Assembly: GCA_900404475.1 (NCBI GenBank)
Contig: OUQQ01000263.1
Coordinates: forward strand, 1 to 22,495
DNA length: 22,495 nt
From: Spongospora subterranea
Taxonomy: Eukaryota; Endomyxa; Phytomyxea; Plasmodiophorida; Plasmodiophoridae
Reading direction: 5' to 3'
Made by a program: the position numbers and the translations under genes. Below the pieces are notes generated by a model. It saw nothing but the letters and a program-made list of their open reading frames with translations. It ran no database searches and had not been told where the DNA came from. Positions within the stretch are counted from its first letter, which is position 1, and every line of letters starts with the position of its first letter. Shown one piece after another: positions 10,301-20,000 of the stretch.

Positions 10301-10704
10301 CATGATGCGTTGGCAAACGGGCCGGTCATTCGACGCTGATTCGGTCGAGACCGATACGTACACAGTCATATGGCGATAAATGTTTGCAGACGTGGTTGGT
10401 GCCATCTGGAAGGCGAGTCATGACCTCGACCTTGCCTGATTCAATCACATAGTAGGATTTTCTCAAACGGCCTTGCTCCACTATAACGCCACCTGCCTTC
10501 ACTTCGATCCGACGAAATTGCTCAAGAAATCTTTCGAAACGATTTGTCAGGATTTGCCAGTGATCCGAGAGGTTTTCGAAACCTGTGAAACCATGGACGC
10601 TCACGATCATTCAGGAACTCTGAAACGTCCCGCAACTTGTCAAGGGTCGCTTCTCGCTCGATCCATCTGCAGTCGACGCGGTCGCCATCATTCGAGGACG
10701 TCAT
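7302..10704 (-). CDS. Fusion protein: two cNMP-binding domains, EF-hand segment, SLC25 mitochondrial carrier
   Basis: The start ATG is at 10704 after an in-frame TAA. Resolved exons in coding order: 10704-10583, 10530-10362, 10286-10153, [linker unresolved], 9833-9188 (contains the assembly duplication), 9127-8834, 8780-8617, 8567-8347, 8289-8118, 8075-8023, 7971-7879, 7829-7683, 7633-7548, 7493-7302. Domain A shows FRRIEVKAGGVIVEQG, then FGELATIYRQPRAATVTA; domain B shows FAEGEIVLKQGD and DSFGELALMRRGSLRNATIQ. Next comes an aralar/SCaMC-like EF segment with one complete loop (DRNQDGFVTREE) and degenerate ones. The carrier has all three repeats: SPLIRLK, YPLDFIRAR and FPLELVRRR, ending with LYRGMSANMVKAVPSISISF. 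SLC25 proteins move metabolites across the inner mitochondrial membrane, and EF-hand versions are Ca2+-controlled on the outer side. Control by cAMP or cGMP as well is my inference. Phases agree from 9127 to the stop without a break, which argues for one gene. Confidence 0.85.
9311..9731. repeat. Exact 210-bp direct duplication around a one-base gap (assembly artefact)
   Basis: Bases 9311-9520 and 9522-9731 are identical by eye, both running from GACTAACCATCC to CCCTTCGAG, with a single N at 9521 between them. Removing one copy plus the N leaves the cNMP-binding exon 9833-9188 at 435 nt, an exact 145 codons with no stop. Kept as given, the frame is interrupted and domain B is repeated in part. 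Two contig ends that overlap but were not merged explain this best. Confidence 0.95.
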
Positions 10705-10766
10705 GACGGGTTAATATTGTGAACCGGCGCCCCTCTTGGTTCCCCGACGAACGACCTTACCCGCCG

Positions 10767-11304
10767 TTATCGGCCCAACGCCGATATGAGCCAAATGACC
10801 AATAAGGCAGTGAAAATGGTAATGGATGTGCAGATCAAGATAAACCTCCTGAATACACAGGTCCAACACACACACACACACACACACCGATAATCAGGGA
10901 CTGGCTCACTGAATAAGGGCCGCGCCTGATTACGATCGCTCGTCATTGATACCATGTTGTTAATACATGACCTGTTGACGTCCATTGAAGGGCATTTATC
11001 TGACCGACAAAAGTCCACATTGCCACCCGTCCATTTGCCCTAATCGAAACCACGCCGGAACGGACACGTTTGTGATTGCGTTTCTCGATGCATTCCCGTC
11101 GATTTTCCACCGGGATGCTTTGCAGCCAACGGTCTAGTTCGCCATCATTTCCTTTGTCGGGCCGATACAACCACAGCGCTCCGTGATCTGAGTCTGATTC
11201 TGTGTAAGGACTACCTTCGCTAAGGAACGCCAACAAATAATTGATCAATTACAGGGTAAACCCCAATTAGTCGCATCACCGTACTGGCCCTTCTCATTTT
11301 TCAT
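10767..11304 (-). CDS. Small hypothetical protein, possible C-terminal membrane anchor
   Basis: I do not recognise this protein. Exon 1 is 11304-11262 (MKNEKGQYGDATNWG); it joins in phase 1 across a 47-bp intron to an exon starting at 11214 that reads GSPYTESDSDHGALWLYRPD and continues with a charged stretch to about 11005. A later exon after a TATTCAG acceptor (from about 10850) reads RRFILICTSITIFTALLVIW and ends at 10767; it is a strong membrane segment followed by only a few residues before the stop. The donor joining the last two exons is uncertain (one phase-compatible choice is GTGGAC near 11021). The intervening intron holds a CA microsatellite. If the join is right, this is a tail-anchored protein of roughly 110-120 residues. 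It lies 82 bp downstream of the TTLL stop, on the same strand. Confidence 0.5.
10866..10888. repeat. (CA)n microsatellite, about 11 units
   Basis: An uninterrupted AC/CA dinucleotide run, inside the proposed last intron of the small membrane-protein gene. On the minus strand it reads (GT)n, which would lie upstream of the acceptor. Confidence 0.95.
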
Positions 11305-11385
11305 ATAACTATCTAACTCTCTATTAACTACTCCTATTTATTATCATGATTTGACGCGTGCTCCAATTAGTCGGTTTCATAAACC

Positions 11386-13865
11386 TTATTCGAGCAACTT
11401 CAGTGCCTCCTCCCGTGGCAGGTTAATGAACTCGGCGATGAGCAAGTTGTTGTGCCGCTCGTGTTTAAACATTGGCAAGAACCGACGTGACCTATCAGCT
11501 GTCGGGAATATACGTTGTAGATGGCCTCGACGTCGATCCTTATCGAGTCAGATCAGCGATTTTCAAACTGCATGTTCGGCAGTTACCTCAGCTTCCAGCT
11601 CTTTCAACACCGCAATGTCATCTGAACTTAATTTCTCTTTGGTCATAGCAGCGCCGTTCCATATCTTGGGTGTTATGGGCTCATGCTTCTTCAACCCGAT
11701 CACCCTTTTCAACCTATCAACGAGTAAGATGAAATTTCTTTTCACAAATCGGATTGGACACCGTCGCGTTTGAGCTCGTTTGATCGTCTTGAGATCGTTT
11801 TCGGCGGCAGGAAGCCCAATCATATGAAAGACGTCGGCAATCAATTTAGTCTTGATGAAAAGATCGAGCTTAGACGGTGAACTTAGGGACGGCATCGAAT
11901 TGATTTCCAATAGCCATGGCGTCATTTCCGCGTCCAGAAGAACATCAAAACCGAATACTTCAAAACAAGCAGTTCTGATCATTTCCGATTGAATAAACAA
12001 TAGATTAGGACAGGAAAATATGACGCACCTTGGACATCTATAGGTTTCTATCTTGCTATTGATGACATCTTCGGCGGCGATTATGGAACGAACAGCAATG
12101 TCGTCTATGCGATCTCGTAGCTTCACCGTATCTATCGGCGGATCGGATTTCGCCAGATACCCCATCAATGCCTTCAAACCCCACTTCGACCCGTTATCAC
12201 CCGAGTCAGTTGTTCTCACGAACGTTTTGGAATAGCGGTTGATGGAAAAGTTGGTGAGATGGACACCTATACACATGACAAATATCCCATTAGAAAATCC
12301 AGATGATCGATCAGTTACGACATTCATGAAATTGCGCCTTTTACGTTTTTGATTGCGACTACATTTCAACAGCGAATATCTGCACAATGTAAAGACACAG
12401 TAAATTCAAGATGTGAAGAAACGGTGTTCGAGGGGCGGTACTTTTGGGTGGCGAATCGCACCAATCCGTCGTCAAGAGTGAATATTCGTAGAGGATCCAT
12501 ACAGGTCACAACGTAGTAAAGGCGAATATCGAATTTGAAACCATCGATCAGGAGTGGGTTGTCAATATAACGGCTGATGACTGTCTTGCTCTTGGCTCCG
12601 ACCTGTCCATATCTGTCGATCAGCCGAATGCCCCTAACCAGGAGACACGTTCGTCACTTTGCCGAACAATACAACGAGTTTCTATTAACCTTCCACAAGA
12701 GGAGGCGGGTGGCTTCTGTATCCAAATGAAATGTGAGTGGAGCCTTGCTGCCTCTTGGAAAGCCGCCCGATCACCGGGAAGAACAAACGTCTGCGGCAGA
12801 AAATCGCAGTCCTTATTGTCTCGAAGGCAAAGGGCCAGTTTATCCTTTCTGCTCAGTGTTGATGATCCTATTAGATTTGCTTTCAGATATTCGATAATGG
12901 TTGGCACCATTGATACCTGGAAAGTGGTTCACACGTTGTACCGGCGTAAGTAGCTCCCACTTATCCGGTGGAAGATGTTTTCCCCAGAATATGTTCGAAC
13001 GAGCTGTACTCATTGTTGCCCTCATACCTGCTGCTAACGCAACCCGTGTTATTACCTACGATCAAACCCGCATTTAGAGCTAACAATAAACTCCTGCCTA
13101 GCTGCCCTACATAATAATCAGGGACCTCATGGTGAATTTGAAACCTGGCGATACAAGGAAGAGCATGTAGAGCTGATACCGGGCCTGGACGTTGCAACGC
13201 CATATATGATGGATAAGGAAAGGCAATGACATTACCAGGTGGTGTAGGATCTTTTTCTGCATGAACAGTTCCTTTTAGTGGAGAGCAGCGCTGCCGCAAA
13301 TGTCTTGCAATGATTTTATACTCGTTTTCGCCTTCACGACCCTCATCGCTGGAACGATTGCTCCTGACTTCGCACGAGCTTTGAAGTCCGTCGTCGTCGT
13401 CCCATTTTATATCGTCAAGATAATCATCGTACTGGCTGGCACCCCATATTTGCGAATATTCACAAGCAACAGTAGCGCTATTCATCTCGCTGTTAGAGCT
13501 GACCAACCGACCTAGATGGTATCAACGCAGAACGCCTCAATTCAGATCAATGCAATTGTACCCGTGATGGTTCCGGTAGGTCTAGCGTTCGGTGTCTGTG
13601 AACGCTGTGTTGTTGGCCGTTCTGCATCCTCCTCTGTACAAGATACGGTAGGACGAGAAGAAGCTGGAATCTTAGGCGATTTCCGCAGACGACTTTTCGG
13701 TCTAGTGTGTCGGTGAGGTTTGTGGGCGGCGTTGAGCGTTGCCTTCTTGTAGATAAGCGTCGGATGGGTATTGCCATTGGCGTACACGCTAGCGGTGAGG
13801 CTAGTGGCCTCTCCATTGGAAAGATTCCATCTTTGTTGCGGAAAAGCATAATCACGAAACCGCAT
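11386..13865 (-). CDS. Tubulin--tyrosine ligase-like polyglutamylase (TTLL4/5-like)
   Basis: TTLL enzymes are ATP-grasp ligases that add glutamate (or glycine) side chains to tubulin, chiefly in cilia and flagella. Nine exons in coding order: 13865-13562, 13511-13068, 13027-12917, 12867-12690, 12633-12442, 12379-12345, 12266-12029, 11974-11587, 11538-11386. All phases agree and give 680 aa; introns are 40-78 bp and exon 6 is only 35 nt. The first 200 residues are low-complexity, with an acidic patch (YDDYLDDIKWDDDD). The catalytic core has NIFWGKHL, QRVNHFPGSSTLSRKDKL, FLPQTFVLPGD, WIQKPPASSCGRGI, DGFKFDIRLYYVV, DDGLVRFATQKY, VHLTNFSIN, FGFDVLLDAEMTPWLLEINS and the metal-binding E-x-N at about residues 524 and 526. 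The tail (RRGHLQRIFPTADR) matches the TTLL4/5 group. The start is the first ATG of an open frame and could lie further upstream. Choice of TTLL4 or TTLL5, and of glutamate as substrate, is inference. Confidence 0.93.
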
Positions 13866-14038
13866 CAACTTGAATCTGGTAAAACAGTTAAAGGATCTGC
13901 ATGGCCGGAAAAGATTTACGGTTCTTAGGGGTACTCAGAAAATCTGACTCGACCTAGCGGTTTCTTTGGGGTTTCTGACAACGACTCGATACAAGCGATG
14001 GAATTTCGATGGAAAATTGTGATGTACAATATAGTTTA
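13866..14038 (-). other. Short spacer between the BIG/UBR4 homologue and TTLL
   Basis: These 173 bp separate the stop after the ZZ finger (14039) from the TTLL start. A minus-strand open frame overlaps the ZZ exon and ends at 13954; a splice into it cannot be excluded, but no convincing junction is visible. Confidence 0.45.
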
Positions 14039-17000
14039 CTAGGAATGCTGGGCGTTTCGCCTCCGACCAAGGCGAACATTCGGGCCAGCAGAATGCGAAC
14101 CGGGCTGTTGGCTACGACTTGACTGAGCATCGTTGAGCAAAACGACTTCATGCGACGAGAGATGAGTTGAACCGATGAAATCGCCGGCACCAAAACAGCT
14201 CACGCAAAGATCAAAATCAACGCAATCTGGATGGGCACAGTGATATCTTGGCCCAATAATTGGGCAAATATCACAGAGATCGCATCGATATCGTGTTCCT
14301 AGAAAACATTCACCAACCACAAACAGCATTTTCAACAGAAAAAAAGCAGACCTTGTGCAGTCAAACTGCGATTAACGCTGTTCAAAATGGTCGTGACCCG
14401 TTGTTGCTGATGTTCAGGAGCGGAAGTGTCATTGTCTGAAGAGACTGAAACTGCAGGTTCAACGACTGGTTTCACAGCAGGGACGGGTTCCTAAGCAATA
14501 TTCCCAAATTAGGCTCCCACCATGGTACAATGTCGTGTTCTGACAAGAGGTAATGTGGCAGCTCTTAGAGCAAACTGTTGCGATAACGAGGCGAACGATG
14601 CCACTGATCGCTCCAGGGCGGCTTTGCGAACTGTATGGTATGGACATGCCAAACATGCAACTACGAATTCCAGCGGAGCTTGCAGGAACGAATCCCGAAC
14701 GTCCTGTGAATGATCGCCATGGGCCAGTGCAATGATTGATTCGCAAATGAACTCGAAGAAACTGGAGAGAAGCGAGACGGAGTGAAATACGTGACAATTC
14801 TGAAAAATGATAGATTAGATTTAGGAAGTGAATGGATTTGCAGAATTGTTCATGTACCTCTCCAGTTAGAATGAGCTTGGATGCAATCTCGCATAAATTG
14901 GTCATGAACGTCGGACACGAACGAAGAAATGCGCCGAAGCGATGCGCATGGACTTTGCCAATTGCATTCAGGCCGTCATCAATCACCGCAATCAGTAGTT
15001 TGCCAGCTTGATACGATGGTACTTTAGTTCGACAGACCTGCTCAACATCGGTGAAAGCAAAACACCACAGAAATCAGACTACATACTTGTGCATGAAGAT
15101 GACTAAACGAGATGAACATTCGCAAACCGGGACGGCCACAAAAATTTGCACAAGAGGCCATGTTCTCAAATTCGGGAAAGGTGTAATGCGGAATAACCTG
15201 CAAAACTGTGGATACACTGTCAATTAAATGACTGTAAGAAAAGCACAAACCTCCATCAAAAGCAGATGAAATAACGTCTCCAATCTCTCAAAACAGGGTT
15301 TCCCCACAACGCTAAGAACACGCAGAAGGATTCGTTGCAAAACCACCCAATGCCCATTGGTGATGTGGCATATCCGAAGGCATAAACGTAGAGCGGACCC
15401 AAGGAGAGTCTCATTGCTGAAATCCGGGGTCGATTCCGGTTGAGATGGCAGAGGCCAGCTATTATAACCGATCAGATATTTTTTCAAAAGCGAAGAGATT
15501 CGACAAATATTACGGCCAGTTTTGACGAATATTGGTTACGGTCGATGCGGAAGTAGAACTATGGAATTCCGATCTTGGCATAGCATAAACCTCGATTGCG
15601 AGCAGAGCACATAGGGAATCCGGTTCTGAATGGCAAACTACTTCCACACAGTCGCGAACTGAGGCGAGTTGGGCTGATTCAAACCTGATGGGTGCTGTTC
15701 AACATTCATCGTTCGAGAAAACCATGTTTTAAGGACCTGCACAAAGGGATGTCGAATCCTCGCTTGGGAGACGATGGCGTGACCGAGATGTGGCAAACCC
15801 GTCGTAACGCAGGCAGAGTGATTGTGAGGTTCTGGAGCGACGATGACCGATCAACGAGTGCACGAACAGCCACGATGCAATGACCGGGAGGAACCTCTGG
15901 CTCAATCATAATAGCAAGTTCATCGGTTTTATTGATCGACGACGAATCTCCATTGGAACCGGCGCTTTTTGCCACATCCCTGATAAAATCCTTGGACGCT
16001 GACGTTCCACGAACAGTAACTGTAGCCACACATTTGGATCGATCAAAGATGGTCGGGTCACGATAGGACCAGGCGGCACTTTCGCCACCACCACTTCCGG
16101 TCGCTCTGAGAAAGCATAAGTTAGGGGGAAGCGATGAGACATTGAGATTTATGGTGAAAACCTGGACGAGGAAGGATCGGGGGCGTCGAGGAACGATTGA
16201 AATGAGGGCACACTGACGAGCTGGGGCTGAATAACGTTGAGATCTTCGCTGAGAACGTGGAAGGAACCGTTTTCCATTTGAATGAGTAGAGCAGGAGTCC
16301 GCAAATCTGACGAAAAGTCAACCAGACCACACCATTGACGACCGCGTTCTGGCAACGACCATGTTCGACACCATACGTCCGGGCTTTCATCAGAAACCTG
16401 GACACTGATTACTTTCGGGATTATCAAAGAGAAAATCGACCAAACATAAACTGAAACGTTTGAGAAATAAAAATGACCTGGAATAAAACAAGACGGTGGC
16501 TGTCTGGGGCGATCGAAGCAATCAAATCATGAGACCCAATCACATCGGTCCAGCACCGCAAATCGTTGGTGACAGCCGACGACGGCGTATTGACCAGCAA
16601 AGGCGGATTGCAGGCGCTCAAAACGACATCATCATCCACAGAGAAAATGCGCGTCCCGCATCCAGACCAACAACAAATCAGACGACGAGACGTTGCCGAC
16701 GCGAAAATGGAAACACCGGATCCGGAACTGGTTTCGCCATAGTCGAAACCCGGAATAACGACCTGTTTGGAAAGTTGCCCTGTTACAGAATCCAGATTTT
16801 CGACGAAAACTGATCCGTTTGTGGTGATGGCGAAAAGATAGCGATTCTGGTAAATCGTGGCATCACAAATATAATTATCCCAGTCGCCGGCAACCAGGAA
16901 TGACGGCTCCAATACCGGAAGCGGATTGTCATCGTCAATATCGAACATCATGATGCAAATATTGGTGGCGACCATTATCCGTGATGTTCCTGTTAACCAT

Positions 17001-20000
17001 TGTCCAGACACAATGCGAACCGCATTTCTGGTGTCATCCAGCAAAAGATCCAGCCTAATTCGCCCAATACGCTTCCCAGTAGCATCCAGCTTCAATATGT
17101 GTGCATCACGTGGCCCATGCAACAGCACCATCAAGTTTTGAACCGATATTCCTATCAGAAAAAATGGGATAAAAATGAATTCAGAGTGACACAATCAAAA
17201 CGAAACTGAATGGCGAAAACAAAAAAGATGTAAAAATGACGATATGATCCAGCGGGTTTCACCTAAAACATGGAATGGCATACACGATGATGAGCACAAA
17301 CGGACGTTGGACGCAAGATCATTCCGCCAATTACGGTACACGTTGACCATTGAATTATCGCACGTAACCAGAAGCGCATCCGGAAAAGACGTGACACCAC
17401 ATAATGAGAGTTTTGGAGGGCTCGTCAAGAATGATGCAGGGTTTTCAGTCTGAAGCACACAAGGCAAACCAATTCAGATAATATAAACCCATCACACAAA
17501 CAGTATAGAATCACGATCAAGAGAAAACAAGGGGGGATTTACCAATGCGAGAGGAGGTAATATAGGCTGAGAAGGCTGACCAATAACGGCAGATGATGTA
17601 AGAACAGATGGAGGAACGGCTTGAGACAGATGCATTTGGGGTAATATCGATCCCTTGACCGACGGATAACCAATTAGATCGATACGCGATGAGACAAACT
17701 GCTCTAGAGCGGCTGATAATGGCCCAATTAGAGACTCTTCGAACAAAGCCGAACACGTCGTCGACACCATTTGCGGAGCCTCATGATGTGATTGGCAGGA
17801 ACACTGCGAGCGACCAACAGCGGATGATGAAGTCGAAGTTAACGCAATATCCTCAGACTTCCCAGCGAAACAATGGCGAACGCAGAACGAGCACAGTTCG
17901 ACAGGAGTTGCTGACGAATACAGCATATATGTACCCGACAAGGTATTGGAGTCCGAAGCGCATCGAGATGGGAGAGCAGACCGGATTCCGCAATCGTTCT
18001 GGGAGTCATACCCCAGTTCAAGCAGCTCATCGATGGCGTCGATGGCGCAAAAAGCGGAACGATTTGCAAGCGTAGGTAGAAGTCGGGAAAGAAGTGTAAT
18101 CGCGGCGGTGGAAGGTGAACTACGACACATAATGGAAACGGCCGCATAAACGGAGCCAGCACCTCCACCATCTTTCAACAAATTCTCGGCAAGGACGCTA
18201 GAGATTTTCGAACAGACGTCGCGGAACTGAGAGCTGATTGAATCGCGAGTAGTTGACGATAATAGACGGCGTAAAAGGGTCCAACATTGTTCACGAACCC
18301 GTTGCTCAGTGGACGGGAGGCGGGTCATGGAGGTCGGGGCCTTGATCAGCGACGTGATGGCGTCTAATGATACGATAAAGGCGAGGCGAAACTGGTTGGC
18401 AATGCCAATCTGGGCCGTCTGTTCAGTTAGGATCAGGATCAAACGCAGAGTCTCATGGGCGATCGGCGCGCCCCCATTAGCAAACAGAAACACGATATCA
18501 GGAAAACAATATTCAGCTGATTCTGTGGCGTAAAATGACGATAAAGCGGCGCGCGATTGTCGTCGTAAAAAAGTCAAACACTCCACGATAAGCTGCGAGA
18601 TTTCATGAAGATGAGGTGTCAATTCTGTGATGATTCGGTGAATGATCGAGTGAACGTGACCAAGTTGTATTGTGGACTCCTGTAATAAAACACCACTTGA
18701 TGATAGAAATGGCTGAAAGAACGCCAGGATATTGGCTGATTGACCCAGTGGTACCAAGCGACTGCACAGCAATGGTTTCAGGATTTTTATGCCCATATCC
18801 GACAGTTTACTGCATAAAGCTGGCCAAGCGGTTAACATTAGGGAAAGCGATGAGAATATAGAGCGGAGTACAGACTGGATAGAGGTTAGGTCGGCTATCA
18901 GGGATGATACCGGATCAGAACCAGATGGGATATGGTGCGACCACAATGTGGTTAGAACTGATGGGTCCCAAAGATCGCTAACAGCAATGACATCGACTAG
19001 ACATTCACTAGGGAGACTCAGAGTATCTACATTCCCTAATCCAAACTCAAGAAATGACTCGATAACGGAGGACCGGACGGGATCGTCGACGTTTTCCCTC
19101 GACAAGACCAGGTCATGAACGCATTTTCGTAAGAGATTAGCGTAGGTTGTAACGAGCCGTAGCAGTGATAGGACGAACATTTCGGCAATAAATACGTCGG
19201 AATCATCATTGACGAGATGGAAACTTGCCGCTTGAATACATGTATCGATGGCGAGGTGGACCCACCATGGGCGAGCCGAGTGATTAGAGAGATATTGTCG
19301 ATTACTATCCAAACAGTCCAACATGAACAGGATCGGGTCGGGGGGCATCAAAGTGTCGCCAGACCCGGTTCGCATCCTGATCGCACACTGTTGCAGAAAG
19401 TAAGCGGTGGTTGGAGACGCCGGATCCAGCTCCGCCGAACACCGCGATAGCTTCTCGTACTGAGACAACAGATTCGATGATGAATCCACGATGATACGCA
19501 GAATCGATCCAATGAACCTGAATGATTTTGCCTGATAACTGATTAGCGAGAATGGCAGTTCGGCATGTTTCATGTCGGAGCTCATCTTCCGGGAAAACGC
19601 CAATAACAGGTGCCAAAAACGATCACAGAATTCGTCACCGTGGTGAAATTTCGACAAAGATGGTGTGAACGAGAGAGGAAATTTCCCCCGCAACAGGGCG
19701 CAGATTTCGTCAAGGCTGAAAACGTCAGTGTGTTCGAGCAAATCGCAATACAGTCCAAGTTCTTCAAGCGGTAAGGCTGCCCGATCCAAACGTTGAGCTA
19801 TGAAATTAGACATAAACAGCATTGACAGCCAAACCACATTGACATTATTGAGAATAGGGGCGAAACTAACGTTGGTCTTGGCCGTCAGGCTTTGCAATAG
19901 CACTTGTAAAACATGTTGCCTAACTTCAGATGGGCTTAACAAAGACAACAACGTCAATAAAATCATGGCGCGCCCCATTGGACCATTCCCAACGAGATGA

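Noticed and set aside
10583..10604. A 22-nt intron in exon 1 of the carrier fusion gene
   Set aside because: It has GT-AG ends and keeps a frame, but the alternative 52-bp intron (10582-10531) fits the normal intron size and gives the expected length of the cNMP domain.
11265..11375. Shared 11-mer CCAATTAGTCG near 11265 and 11363
   Set aside because: Too short to mean more than chance; one copy lies in the first exon of the small gene and the other after the TTLL stop.
11539..11568. A 30-nt intron near the 3' end of the TTLL gene
   Set aside because: Using the GTAACT donor at 11586 gives a 48-bp intron and an ELEAE/DRRRGHLQRIFPT join that matches TTLL4/5 spacing exactly.
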